A DNA stretch of 64,000 nt from contig CM066037.1 in the NCBI GenBank assembly GCA_033557465.1, positions 515,336,686 to 515,400,685 on the forward strand, read 5' to 3'. This DNA is from Ichthyophis bannanicus. Lineage: Eukaryota; Chordata; Amphibia; Gymnophiona; Ichthyophiidae. The translations under genes and the position numbers were made by a program. The notes beneath the pieces are model-generated. The model searched no databases and was not told the origin of the DNA. It saw only the letters and a program-made list of their open reading frames with translations. Shown here in pieces: positions 31,166 to 43,354 of the stretch (the first letter of the stretch is position 1; every line of letters starts with the position of its first letter).

Positions 31166-31791
31166 ATTTTTCTTGGGGACGTCTGGATGGCCTGGACGTC
31201 CCCCTCCCTGAATCGGGTTCCACTTCAGCAGTCAGACATACTAAGGGCTTGGATCCAAACACATTATAAATGCTGGTTTTACTCTGAAAAGTCTTCAGCT
31301 CCTCCCCAGTAGCCAGTTGAGTGCCTTCCAACCTGGGAGTCTCATCTTCCAGCACTACAGTGCAATTTCTTTTATTGTGAATATCCACTGGGTTTTCATG
31401 GTAAGATACGGAAATAGATTGCCAGGACTTTCTTCATTAGATAGTATATCTACATATAAACTTAATATGACTGCTTACAAGTAATTGTGATTGATTGGTA
31501 CCAAATATTATAGTATAGTTAGGACAGAGAAGGTCAGTTTTGTATTTCTAGGTCAGTAATTCTCAACCCAATCAGTCTGGTTTTCAAAATATCCACAAAG
31601 AATATGCCTGAGAGAATTTTGCAAACAATGGTGGTAGTGCATTTAGATCCATCTCACAGATATTCATTTTCAATATCCTGAAAACCTGACTGACAATATG
31701 TGTCACAAGGAGTGTATGGAGATTCACTGCTCTTAATTGTTTATCTAGACTTTCTTCTGAGGTTTATTTTGGTCTTAGTGAATAACCTCAC
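31166..31791. other. Intron with one palindromic MITE-like copy
   Basis: 31560-31700 is a diverged CATATTCATTGTGGAT-family foldback (TCTGGTTTTCAAAATATCCAC...AATATCCTGAAAACCTGACTG). Nothing else is recognised up to the NAV3 donor at 31791. Confidence 0.5.
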
Positions 31792-32280
31792 CTTTCTGAA
31801 AGAGTAGATCTCACACTCCCGGTCCTCATGAGCAGACTCTGAACTTCTTGAGTGCTTGTGGTTAACCCAGATAGAGAGCCATGATGGCTAAGAGGGAGGT
31901 CAATAGATTCCGAGCTTGTGTGAAGGCTGGTCATTGATTGGTAACTTGGCGTATCTTTGCTGCCGGCAGAAGAACTGCTCAGGTTGGCAGCCCACACAAG
32001 GCCCCCTGAGGTGAAAGAGTGAACTGATGCTGGGCTGGAAGCCAAAGAATGGCTCAAATTGATAACATCTGTTGTGAGGTCTGAGGGTTTGCTGAAGAGG
32101 GGGCTGCTGCTGCCACTCTGCCCGCCAGTGCTTCCCATGCTGCCTGTGCCAGAGGAGGGAGACTCCAGACTTCCTTGCCGAGCTAATGTAGTGCTGGATC
32201 CAGATATTGCTGATGTGGCTTTCACAACCTCAGTCGTAGCAGCAGAGGAAGGTTTGCCACCTGCCTTGGCACCAAACAAC
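31792..32280 (-). CDS. NAV3: NAV3 exon, 489 nt
   Basis: The acceptor is TATTTTGTTCTAG and the donor GTGAGGTT. One base finishes the arginine from the exon to the right, then 162 codons follow, then AG of a serine codon finished by the 42-nt microexon (STLSE|SIQLDRN). Conserved blocks: LFGAKAGGK, STTLARQGSLESPSSGTG, SSPLFSKPSDLTTDVINLSH, SFTSGGLVWAANLSSSSAGS, MTSLHTSSESIDLPLSHHGS and LLMRTGSVRSTLSE. These are NAV3-like, and NAV2 diverges strongly here. The composition is serine/glycine-rich. RQGSLES and RTGSVRS look like basophilic kinase sites (inference). Confidence 0.95.
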
Positions 32281-34139
32281 CTAGAACAAAATAATTATAA
32301 AATTTCATAATAAACAGCTTAGCATTGGTGTATATCCTCTACATTGTAAAGTTACAGCTAATATATTTCCTCATTTGCTTCATTAATGGACTAATATCCA
32401 CTTTGCGTGCACCACTCTATTGCTAAGATTTTCTTCAATTGCTTTCATACTAGGGAACATGCTCGTTTATTAGGTGGACGGCATGAGAGGATTAGAAGAG
32501 CGACACATCCCTTGGTTTACCCATTCTACTCTATGCCTTTGTAGGCCTGCTGCGTGAGCTTTAAAATACTCATCAAACCAGTTTCAATGGAAATTCAACA
32601 AAAACCATGTTCTGGAACACTTCTGCAATATCTAAACCTTGGTCTAGGGTTTAATAAAAGTTATTCTTTGCAGTTGGTGGTAGGATTGTCAACCAAATAG
32701 CAGCAGGTAACAACATTCAGCCAAAATGCTAGATGTTTTCAGGGGAAATCAAACTTTTTTTCCAGTGCAAACACTGCTCCAGTTTTGTAGTGATTTTCCC
32801 ACTAGAAATACAGAGATATTGCCATTGATCTCCTGGAAGAATTCTCAGGCTGGAGCCAAACCATCCTAAATCCCAACTCTTTGCTCAGTAAACTATTCTA
32901 TGAACAAACTGAACTCTCTCAAGTTCCCTCAGTGCTCAAATACACTTTTTCTGTGTCTGTTCTCAGTCTTCATTGTCCAAACTCTGCCTGAACAAGTGAT
33001 ATTGATCTTTGAAGAAAAGTTGCTTTTACTGATACAGTCTAAATTAGTGTAACGATTCTAGTGTATTCAAGTATCTGCGGTCAAAGCCATGCAAATAATT
33101 GCATGCGACACTTTAGAGTTTTTGTATGCTTTGTAAGAGCTCACTGACAGGTGCAGGTCACACTGCTGATAAGACTAAACTGTCCACACTAGCTGCTCCA
33201 AAGAAGGAAGGCAACTGTACAATTATGCATGATCGCCAAATATGAAGCTGCAGAATTCAGTAGTTGTATTTCTAGTAATGACCTGGGTAATAGTTTCTCT
33301 TGGAGCAATATCTCCAAATAGGTTTAGTTTGCAGATATCATGACATGAATAAACCCCACTCGTATACCAGGGTATGTCGGAAACTATCTCAGTCTCTTAG
33401 ATTTACTGCTAATGCTCTTCTAAACACTTGCATTGCTCCATAAAGAACCTCCTTTTGCAGTTCACAAGGTGCAATATGCATAGGAAACATCAAAACAGGC
33501 CTGGAAATTCTGTTTAATCAGGCCAGATGTAGCCAACACCATTGGGACTAATTCTGTATCTTTCTGCAACATTTTCTTGATTTCTGATTGCATTACCAGT
33601 ACTTGAGGATCATCTCTATCTCCACATGTAGTGCAGAATAGTCACTTGGGTCCTGACACTTCTGCTAATAATGCTGTTCTTCTACGTTCCTCCTTTACTG
33701 CACATCTGGTTTGATGAGATACCCAGAGAATCGCTCCACTTACAGGGATTCATTAACCTTCCTGGAGCCAGGTGCCCTAAGCATTTTTATCTATAAGCAC
33801 AAAGGGCCAGAAGAACTAAAGGGGTTTTATTCACATTGCATCAATGAAGAAAAATACTTAGTAATTTGGTACAAAATGAGAAAAATGTTCAGTACATCTG
33901 GCCCACAGACAGCAATCACCTGTGACATGTTAAATCATGCAGTTAAAATGAGTCAGTCCTGCCTTTCATGTCTGCACAGATGCTGGGAGACTTGTCTGCT
34001 GGAAAAGGCAGAATCACTTTACTCTTTTTATCCCTGGTATGTGCTCTCCCCCTCTGCAGGAGATTCATACTAGGTCAAAAGACTTGACATTATTGCACTG
34101 TATGCTTATACTCTAAATCAGAATTTTCAAGATTACTAC
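32281..34139. other. Intron, no gene seen
   Basis: Mostly single-copy-looking. An open frame at 33711-34073 (120 codons) has no family resemblance and no splice support. Confidence 0.5.
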
Positions 34140-34370
34140 AATGGCTATGCATACGATGTATTTGCATATACTGGAAGCCACATATATGCAAATATATGCA
34201 AATATAAGATATGCCACACTGGGTCAGACCAAAAGGTCTGTCAAGCCCAGTATCCTTTTTCCAATAGTGGCCAATGCAGGTCAGAAGTCCTGTCAGGTTC
34301 CCAAAAGGCAGACTTCATGCATATTCATTCTCATAATCCTGAAAACTCAACTGGCTAGATATGCTTTCAG
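34140..34370. repeat. Palindromic MITE-like repeat split by a CR1-like 3' end
   Basis: The left half (GCATACGATGTATTTGCATATACTGG) and right half (TTCATGCATATTCATTCTCATAATCCTGAAAACTC) belong to the CATATTCATTGTGGAT family. Between them, 34204-34312 is the reverse of the CR1-like end at 16310-16385 (ACTGGGTCAGACCAAAAGGTC). Confidence 0.65.
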
Positions 34371-34884
34371 GAGAGGATGGAGAAGTACTGATCTAAACAA
34401 CTGAGCTGGTTGAATCCTTACCTGCACACATCCATTGTTATTATGAGATAGAAGTACAGCAGATTTTCTGGATGTGGGCCACATGAGGGCGCCATTGACT
34501 TCTAAATCCTTCTGTCTATCTCCAGCTTCATTTCTGTTGCCAAGTCCACTTCCTACCACTTTTCTACGCTTTGATTCACCTCTTTACAGCTCATATTTAG
34601 AAACTGGTGAGCTGCTGGTTTGCCAGGAGTCAGCACTGACTCGAAGGCATACATTGTATTATATTCCTATTATGACAACATTTGTGTTGGAAAAGAAAAA
34701 CCATAATGAAAACCCATATTTTGTGATTAATATGCCTGAACGTGGCCTGGAACCATGACAAAGCAAAATACTCTAGTGACAGGATTTATTTTAAAGAGAG
34801 ATACTGGGGTGTCATAAAGTTTTGTTTTTGCAGCCAAAGGTTGTAACAAGGGCTCCTATAACTGGAATCCTCAAGGCAGGAATT
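34371..34884. other. Intron with RTE and SINE scraps
   Basis: 34495-34560 reads on the minus strand GSGLGNRNEAGDR, an RTE endonuclease scrap. 34600-34665 carries GCCAGGAGTCAGCACTGACTCGAAGGCA, the RTE-type SINE tail. Confidence 0.55.
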
Positions 34885-35055
34885 CCCAGTCTTCTCCTGG
34901 AGACACATGTATCCAGACTGCTATAATGAATATACATGTGATAGACCTGCATATATTGAAGACCCAATACATGTAAATCTCTCTTATGCATATTCATTAT
35001 GGATATCCTGAAAATCAGACGAGTTAGATGTCTTTTTCAGGACTGGGAAATACTG
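34885..35055. repeat. Palindromic MITE-like repeat (CATATTCATTGTGGAT family)
   Basis: CATGTATCCAGACTGCTATAATGAATATACATGTGATAGACCTGCATAT is mirrored by TTATGCATATTCATTATGGATATCCTGAAAATCAG. Nearly full length. Confidence 0.7.
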
Positions 35056-35462
35056 CTCTAGACTATTAATCCATTCTATAATGTGTGATTACCATATAGT
35101 ATGTTATTCTCTCTTACTGGCCACTATATATTGGTATTAACAGAAGTTCCAACAAAATTTAAAAAGAATACAAATGTGAAGAAGCCAACTTGAAACACAA
35201 CACAATGGTGAAATGTCATTGTTAGTATTATACATCCTGGTGTCACAGAAATGTAGGTTTAACAGCTTGCTTGATACATATGTTTTACATTGAAAAGGCA
35301 TCTTGGTTGCCACATTTCTTTTAAGAATTAGTGTCCTCCAGCTCTTACATACATGATCAGTTTCATCACTGTTAGCGCTGGAGTAGGTATGCACTCTCAT
35401 CGTTCAAAAGCTTTTTTTTAAAACAATTTTAAACAAAAACTGAAGAATACCCAAGAACATAC
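35056..35462. other. Intron, no gene seen
   Basis: AT-rich single-copy-looking stretch before the donor of the 706-nt exon. Confidence 0.5.
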
Positions 35463-36168
35463 CTACGGAAAGTGGGTGATGCAATATCAGGGTATTTGGA
35501 GCTTGGCTGCCGGAGTGCTGGGGTTCCGCAAGTGCTGGCTGAGGTGGGGCTCGACTTAGGAGAACTAGACAGAGATACACTCTCAGAGTCAGATACGACC
35601 ACCTTCTCCTTCTCCTTGTCCGTCTGGTTGACAGCAACTGGGCTGGAGCGACCTGATCCAATCTTTGAAGGCTCTCTCAGTTTTGTGCCAGTGGTACCCC
35701 CTGACTTGCTGCTGACATTAGAATCGATACTGCTGGTGCTGGATCTATGCCCACCCCTACCCGGGATGCCACTTATGCTGGATTTTGAAGGGCGAGGCAA
35801 ACTCCGATACTGCAATGTGGTCTTAGCACTAACAAGTAGCACACCATCATCCTGATTCTGAGAGCCATCCAGACTGGTTTTTCTCCCTGCACTGGATTTC
35901 CCACCAATGCCTGAAGATTTTGGCATTTTGCCCAATGTTGAGGAGCCACTGGTTATGGTGGCCCCACTTGAGGTAATTATGGTAGAGGATCCTACCCCAG
36001 CCTTCTTGAACCCAAAGGAGCCAGTCGCACTGGGCTTTGCTATGCCAGAAGGAGGTTTCTTCCCCTCATCGCCACTGCTTTTTCCTGTATCTGATGGAGA
36101 GCACTGGATGCAGCCTCCTTTCTGAGGAGCTTTCACCTTTTCAGAGGCCTTTACATCATCTGTTTTCC
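35463..36168 (-). CDS. NAV3: NAV3 large exon with SxIP motif, 706 nt
   Basis: The acceptor is TGTTTTCATTAG and the donor GTATGTTC. The exon starts with two bases finishing a glycine codon, has 234 full codons, and ends with AG of an arginine codon completed by the next exon (TFRR|LFGAKAGGK). Recognisable blocks in order: KTDDVKASEK, SSGDEGKKPPSG, SSGATITSGS, AGRKTSLDGSQNQDD, TTLQYRSLPRPSKSS, SGIPGRGGHRSSTSSIDS, NQTDKEKEK and SKYPDIASPTFRR. It is basic and Ser/Thr-rich, so very likely disordered. The SGIP tetrapeptide in a basic context fits the SxIP consensus bound by EB proteins at microtubule plus ends (known motif; function here inferred). Confidence 0.95.
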
Positions 36169-36818
36169 CTAATGAAAACAAATAACTAAGTTTAATAAAG
36201 GCACCTGGCAACTAATGTTCTTAAGTTATGCAGATGCTTTTTCGGAGTTAAAATATATACCTACTCCTGAACATTTATAGCTCCAAACCCTGCCTAACCT
36301 CTTGTCAAGGAATGCCTCTCCCACAGCATGCTGACATATGTGTAATTTGACTTTATGCGGGTAACTTTATAAGGAGTTGCCTAAGAGAGACGCTGTTCAC
36401 ATATGTTAATCATGGTATTCAAAGTATTTATGTTTGTACTATAGGTGGCTGCTGTTCTGAAAGTACATGCTTCTGACTGTGGACGTGCACATGGGGAGAG
36501 TGTGGGCAGAGTGCACAAGTATGCACATGAATTATAAAATGCTTTCATTTGCGTGCATTTTTTATGAACCCTGACTTGGGCATTTATACTAGCTCTAGGG
36601 TTGTCATAAGTGATCGTGGCTTAGGTTAATGCACATTTTTGGCCACTTAAGCTAGTATTCTATAAAGTACATGGCTACTTTTCTTTTTAAATAAGCTTGA
36701 CAAAGGCGCATGAAAACACATGTTAACTAGATGGGACTATAAAACTACTCTCCAATTGCATACTTTAACCCATGGAAATGGCTTTGAAAATTGCCCTCTA
36801 AGTAGTTTCAACACATAG
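36169..36818. other. Intron with degenerate repeat text
   Basis: Short motifs such as ATTATAAAATGC and CGTGCATTTTTTATGAA resemble the text near 15590 and 4660. No gene. Confidence 0.4.
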
Positions 36819-37378
36819 AGCCCGTTTCCGAAAGGGGCACGTCTGGGCTGTCCAGTCATCTTTGTGCAGGACAGCCCTGTTAGGATCGGATTCTGGACAA
36901 AATATTCCCGTGGTACATGGAATCAGTCCCGAGGATGGCCTGGTGTACCCCTGCCTGCGGGGACATCTTCCCCACAGGCTCCCTTGGCTGCCACAGCTCA
37001 GCACCCCTCTTCCCCATTGCCCAACCCATAGCTGGCCAACCGAAGTTTGGATTGGGTGGCAGGGACCCCCCCCCCACTCAGCCCTAGCCCCAGTGGGGGG
37101 GATCCCCGGGCCTGATCGCTGGGACAGTGCTGCTTATTCTACCTTCAAGGTGGAATAAGCAGCATGTCACCTTTGACTGGCAGGATGTACAGGGCTATGA
37201 CCTGAATTAGCCCTGTATGTCCTGCTGGACTGGCCCATCCCACACTCCGCCCAGATCCTGCCCCTCCTGCCCCCTGCCGGCTCTCTCGTCCTACAGCTCA
37301 GGACATGCAGGGAGAGTCGGAGGTAGAATAGGGTCCCGATGGCTTGCAGGACTGCACATCTCTGAATCGGGCCCATAG
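36819..37378. repeat. GC-rich palindromic repeat family, copy 2
   Basis: The edges GAGCCCG and CGGGCCC oppose. The central hairpin GCTGCTTATTCTACCT/AAGGTGGAATAAGCAGC is at 37129-37163. There is a C-run/G-run pair near 37070-37100. Related to copy 1 at 30611. Confidence 0.7.
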
Positions 37379-37439
37379 TAAATAGTTCTACAATGCGCTA
37401 AAACTTTTCGGCACATGCTAAAATTTAAAAAACCCAATG

Positions 37440-38080
37440 AGGTAGATTGTGAGCTGCGTTCAGCAGGGATATATGTCTGGGTGCCGATTCCACCCACAGA
37501 GCTCCCCACATGAGCAGCAGAGATGTGCAGGGAGCTCTGTACAGGAGTGGGAGGGGGTGGGTCAAGGGAAGAGTGGGGGCAGGCTGAGGGAGGAGCGAGA
37601 ATGGGCAGGATGCATGACCCCTACTCCGGACCTAAAGGGCCGATTCCAGGGTCAGCCCTATACGTCCAGGGTTGGCTATTTGGACAGGGGACTTATTCCA
37701 CCTCGGAATAAGTCCCCGTAAATGGCAGCCAATGCTCACTCCGGGCAGGGAAAAGGGGGTAAGGGGGTGCATGGGGTTCCCCACAGCCTGACCTTGTCCA
37801 TAGCTGCCCAATTGGGGGTCAGGCAGTGGGGAAAGGATTATTTTGGAGTCTGCCGGGGGATCATGGCTCTTGCTTGGAGCCGCGGTGCACTCCATGCAGA
37901 AGCCTAGCTGGGCTAGCCGAGTAAGTGGCTGGATGCCTGGGAACCCAGAATCGGGACATGGCCAGCCTGCCCAGACTGGGTGCACTAGATTCTAATCCTG
38001 CGGGGACGTGTATCCCCTGCGGGATCAGAATCGGGTGCAATTCTGGATGTCTGGACAGGCCAGAGGTGCCCAGATCTGAA
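37440..38080. repeat. GC-rich palindromic repeat family, copy 3
   Basis: The central hairpin GGGGACTTATTCC/GGAATAAGTCCCC (37687-37717) has perfect 13-bp arms. A second inverted pair GATTCTAATCCTGCGGGG / CCCTGCGGGATCAGAATC is at 37989-38032. Confidence 0.7.
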
Positions 38081-38534
38081 TTGGCCTCAATAGAAATTGT
38101 AATGGTTTTTTTCTGTTTCATTTTGAAAATAAAAAACAACAAAAGATCTAGTTTACATTCCAATGGATTCATTTAGGCTTTTCCAAACTGCACATAATAA
38201 AATCTGGTGAATTTCACCAGCCAGTCTTAGGGAAAATCTGAAATTTACAACAAACTTGAGCCAGGCAGATATCCTGGTTCAAGTCATACTGCAAAGAATT
38301 CATGCATTGCTAGTAACTCAGTCCCCATGCCTGTGCAATATTTGAACCCCTTCCTAAGAATGTCCCCAATTCATGAAAAACTGTAATGGCATGGAGATCT
38401 GTCCAGTAGGAACAGGACCAGGACTAACTTATTTTCATTAGGTCATTACCAGCCCAAGCTATGTTCAAATCATTTCTGTAGCCCTGTGCTAATTCCCTGA
38501 GACATCCAATCCCCCAGAAAGATGACCTTCCTAC
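38081..38534. other. Intron, no gene seen
   Basis: Single-copy-looking sequence up to the donor of the 277-nt exon. Confidence 0.5.
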
Positions 38535-38811
38535 CAGGCGTCTTGAGCGTGGTTGTCCCAGCTTTCTGCCTGGATGGGGTTGCTCCTACTTGTGCAGTCA
38601 TGCCTCTTCTCCAGGAGCCAGTCTGGGAAATGGACAGTGACATTTTCTGCCCTCCTTTCTCGATGTCTTCAGACAAGCAGGGAGAAAGGCCTTTCCATTT
38701 ACCGCCGGTCTCAGCCATGCTGTCAATCTCTTCTTCTGATTTCTTCATCTCCTCCATGCTGTCCCAGTTTTCAATGTCTGTCACACAACGCTTCTCAGAA
38801 TCTGTTTTCAG
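38535..38811 (-). CDS. NAV3: NAV3 exon, 277 nt
   Basis: The acceptor reads ...CTCTTGTAG and the donor GTAGGAAG. The exon enters in phase 0 with LKTDSEKR and leaves one base into a glycine codon (LKTPG), completed by the next exon as GKTDDVKASEK. It encodes 92 full codons: an acidic/lysine stretch (ENWDSMEEMKKSEEEIDS) and then the conserved SISQTGSWRRGMTAQVG block, a recognisable navigator signature of unknown structure. The reading stays open past the donor for about 20 codons, so the boundary rests on the GT site and on phase agreement with the next exon. No frameshift or stop is seen. Confidence 0.93.
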
Positions 38812-40165
38812 CTACAAGAGATTTACAGGTAGCAGAGAAATGTAGCATTATATAACATTTTTCCCTCTGTGAAGAGATGCAGGGGAATGGAAGGAAGGAG
38901 TCAGAAAGAGCTCTTTGTTGAATGCATTTGAGAACACATTTTGGAAAATGGAACAGCAGGAACTGTGTAAGCCATGCAACACTTTGAAGTATCTTAAGGC
39001 ACTTTGGTTGACTACAGTGGATGTAGTCTAGGCAAAACAGCCAGATGTAGTGGAAATAGGGTAACCCATAGGTGCTGGAATGGGTGCTCTAGAGAGAATG
39101 GGACAACTGAGGCAGGGTGGAAAAGCCTTACATGCAAAGTAGGAGGCAGGAAGACAGGATGAACGAAGAATGGTGAGAACAGGCTACAAGAGGAGCTAGT
39201 TGGTTGGGTTTGTTTTTTAAGAAACTAGTTATTTTTCTGTTTATTTATCAAATACAATCAATCTTATTGTCAATGTTTTACTGGAATCTGCCTAGAACAC
39301 CGAGATTGGGAGAATACGATAGAAATAAACAAATACAGAAACACAAATCATATATAAAGCTGCTAATACCGACTTGTTAGAAGATCTCAGATCTTTCATT
39401 GTTCCATTGTAAATTAACAAAGAGCTTCATTACTACCTTAAATGCTAAATAATCTGCCCACTGCATAATTTTTGTGTGGAAAGAAGTAAACATGATGCAC
39501 TGTAGGGATAATTTTGTGAAGCTTTTCCTAGGCGTAAAGGTATCTTCGTACATTCTGCATGGATAAAACGGAAAGACTGCCTCTACTTTTACATGGTTTG
39601 GATGGAGACAGGGCAGAGGTGTACTGCACATGCATATTTCATAGAATACGTGATCACGTACAGAGAGCATATACAACAGCTACAGCTGCCTTAGAGCAGG
39701 TGTAACTTTGTGTAAGAGGATTCATGATTCTAATGGGCCTGGTTCTGGGGCTAGATTTTAAAGATCGTCACTGGCACCTATGTTGCCTTAATAAAATACT
39801 TACCAAAAAAATCCAGATGCCATAGTAGTGATAACTAACTTTGCAGTAAAAGGACAATTGGGAAAAAAAGTCTTCAAAACAGCTAAAATATCCGCTGTTA
39901 ACAAAGACTCGCTACTTCATTCAACAGTCTCATGATTACTTGAGCAAATCAATAACTGTATTATCAATGATCCTTTTGGAAAATGTATAATTGCATATAT
40001 TCTACATATTTTATGTATTTTTATATTAAAAATTATATTTAGATTTGAGATTGTAGTAAAGATTCTTGCAATGCAAATCCAGATGCTTAAAAACTCACAT
40101 CTCCATGGTTCACTCATCAACTAGCAGGAACCCAGCTGTTTATAAAACCGAAAAACAACAAATAT
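38812..40165. other. Intron, no gene seen
   Basis: An L2-type 3' tail scrap at about 39250-39345 (CTAGAACACCGAGATTGGGAGAATACG). AT-rich sequence otherwise. Confidence 0.5.
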
Positions 40166-40619
40166 GGAGAGATTTTAATTATACCTGATAATCTCCTTGC
40201 CTTGAATTCTGCTAGAGCAGCCCAGTCAAATGGGTTATACTCTCCAGCTAGCAGGTGGAGGCAGATTTGAACAACGTTCAATGATTTTACCTGGTATATC
40301 CTCTGGTACAGCCCTGAGAGAAGTCAGTAAGACACTTCTCAAGCGGCAAGCATGACTGAGAAGTGCAGGGAAAAACTCGGTTAATGTAATAAACAAAAAC
40401 AGCTTTTCCCTAAACAGCATGAGCAAGTATTTGGCTCTCTTACTATGAGGAAAATGGAGCCAGCCCACAAGGCTGACTGGAGCTTCCAGAGAAGCCAGAA
40501 CCCCGCTCCACCACCCCCCATCCTACAGAAAGAGTCTCCTAGGCAGTGATATCACTAATGCGACCATAAAGCAGCAGGTCTTCCAACCTGCAAATGAAGT
40601 CTTCCGGGGCAGGTCCTAG

Positions 40620-40735
40620 ACTGGTCTAGCAGGATTCAAGGAAAGAAAATGATCAGGTATAATTAAAATCTCTCCTTTCTTATCATCCTGCTAGAACAGT
40701 TCAGATGAGTGGGATGTACCCAAACAGTCAAGACC
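40620..40735 (-). repeat. Internal complementary region of second DIRS-like family
   Basis: TCTAGCAGGATTCAAGG...GGTATAATTAAAATCTC is the reverse complement of the left end (40168-40230). The adjoining CTTTCTTATCATCCTGCTAGAAC...GAGTGGGATGT is the reverse complement of the right end (47745-47798). The join sits at about 40672. Confidence 0.75.
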
Positions 40736-42039
40736 CAATGCGGAAGACAACATTCAAGACATACTACCTTGTCCAAGGATGCATCTGAATAACCTCCACA
40801 AGCACTCTGTAGGGCCTCACAAGGTGATCAATGAAGGACAGAAAGCCTTAGATCTGCCTCTGGGAACACCCAAGTGGACTCCACCCAAGAGGGTTGTGCT
40901 CCATGGAGTGAACAGCAATTCACTCCTTGATGTGCTTACCAGGCAGTATGTACCCTGCCCCCAATAGTCTCCAGGGGCATATGAGCATTAGAATACTTGA
41001 CCTCTGCCAGCATTTCCCTCGAACTGCTAAGGATAGAGAAGGTCCAATTGGTGGGAGGAATGAGGAATTGTGATAAACCCAAGCAACATCCTCTGCTCAT
41101 CCACCAGATGTAGCAAGGAGTCCATTACAAGGCAGGACTGCAATTCAGTCAGGAAGATAAAGGAGGGGGCAGCCTCCTTGAAGGATGGATGGTGAAGGCT
41201 TCATAGCAAAAGGAGGAGTCCAAAGAACTAAAAAGGTATACTTGAAGCAAAGAGCTGCAGTGGATACATGAGTCCCCGGAATGGATTGCAAGGAACCAGC
41301 TCACCAGGGAGGCCTCACACATGTTCCCAAAGAACTGCCCTTCTGGGAACCTCTATGACAGGAGCCCACTGAGACCCAACAGGACACTCAGGTGGGTAGA
41401 ACTATTTCACTCCTGCTGAAGGAGACTGTGCAGAGATACTTCCCAAGTAATCCCTTGAGGCAATTCCTGAATCAAAACAGAACTACCATACAAACCTGAG
41501 TGTTCAGGGACAAGCCGCTATCCAGGTTGAACTGCTAAAAGGCTCTAACATCGGTTAACGGCATAAAGACTTGCCAGGTCCCAAACAAGGAGGTTAATAA
41601 GCAGCACAGACCAACCAACATGTGCCCACATGGGCCAGGCCCTAAGTCAAAAGGCGCAGGGAAACTGCCTTATCCAGAGCTCCCACTTGTATCTCCTCTA
41701 GACCCATATCTTGAGGGGAAAGAGAGGCTATCTTTTGGCCTAAGAGTCCACATAACATGTTGCAAGAGTTCAAGCCAGGGTCCCTAGGATCACCAGGACC
41801 AGATGGGCCAATCACCTGTACCGAAAACGGCTCACCTGTTCCAGAGAGGAAGCCACACAGAATCCCCTCCCTTAAGTCACTCCAAAAGGAAGGATCACCC
41901 ATTCTGCCATCCATGGAAAATCTCTGCATCTGGAATAGTTCTGCAACCAGCATCCACCAAAGTGACCAAGACAGAACCTACACCAAAAGGACAAATCACC
42001 CTCAAGACAGAACCCACACTTACACCAGTAAACAGCAAA

Positions 42040-42235
42040 ATGTATAAAGTTCATTGTTTGGAAATAACTGGGCATTAGATACTATGTAACTAGTGAATTA
42101 CATGTTCGAGCAACTATGTTATTTATTAACTAAATTATGTTCTATGTACTTGGTGTTTTATCCAATGTAAACTGCTTTGACCAGATGAAAAGCAGATATA
42201 AGTCTAGCTAAAGAAATAAAATAAATAAATACATG
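42040..42235 (+). mobile_element. L2-type 3' tail nested in DIRS-like element
   Basis: ATGTAAACTGCTTTGACCAGATGAAAAGCAGATATAAG followed by AATAAAATAAATAAAT. Only the 3' end is recognisable. Confidence 0.65.
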
Positions 42236-43354
42236 GCGTACTGGAAGGCCATGCCTTTGCACAATGAGATCACATGAGGGAAGGCTGAACTCTCACTTCG
42301 TCTGGACCCACAAAGTCCTAACAAAGACAGACTGTATAATAACAAAGCTTGCAATATGTGTTGCAGCTAGGAATAATCAGATGCTCCTCCATCCAACAGT
42401 CAGCTGCAGCAGAAGACATGCATGACAGCTAGGGCCATGTCCAAGAACATGCAGCCTCCAGGTGGAAGATCCCCCAGGGGCCCCAAGAGGGGGCAGATTC
42501 ATTGGGCCAACTGAACCGTGTCTCGCATGTATCTCCTCAGGTGCTTCTCATGCCTTCCTGGTCATGAAGAAGAACCTCAACCACTATCTCACTTGCTCCT
42601 TGATCTCCTGGGGGAGAGGAAGAGCCTGGTGGAATGACAGGGAACCTGGAAGATTAGGCAATGCCTCTGATTCTAATGCAAATGCACCCTAAACCAGGAT
42701 CCATCCCCAAGGAGGATGCTTCACCTCCAAGAGTCGAAGGAGACTCAGGTTCACAGAGATGACTGAAAATCTCCTTCTCTGCTTCATCTGAGGCTTGAGC
42801 AAACCTTCTGTTGTGACAAAAGTCAACTCAGGAGAGTAGAAACAGAACTCCAAAAGCTCAAAATCATGGGAGGGAATCAAGCTTCTCTCAGGATAGCCTA
42901 TTCACAATTTAAGCCTTTCCAGGTAGAGCTCCCCCATCCTGTGTCACTTTTGGAAAACTCCAAAGGCATTAACTGGGCGAGGCGGAAATCCAGGCTTGGG
43001 CGACCGGGCCCACTGTATGCAGAGAGGTGCTGTTCTTCCCTATCACCTTGGTAAAGGTATAGGGAGCCACATTTATGTCCAAGGCGAGGCACAGACACAA
43101 AGAGGTGACACAGAATGCAGACGCTGGGAAACACCTAATGCTGTTTGTTGTTTGTGTGTTTATTTAACTGTTTTATAAACCACTTTATTTCAAAATCAAA
43201 GTGATTTACAGGGAAACTGCAACTTTATACTTTTACATAAAACATAAAATACAGTTAAATTCTTAATTCTAAAATTTCTACATCGGGTGAGTGGTAACAG
43301 GAGTAAGTAACAGTCCTACAACTATAATAACTTTGCTTTGCGGTACTGTACATG

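Noticed and set aside
33711..34073. 120-codon open frame
   Set aside because: No homology that I can see; not an NAV3 exon because phase and sequence do not fit.
35472..35855. 127-codon plus-strand frame opposite the 706-nt NAV3 exon
   Set aside because: Antisense shadow of a real exon.
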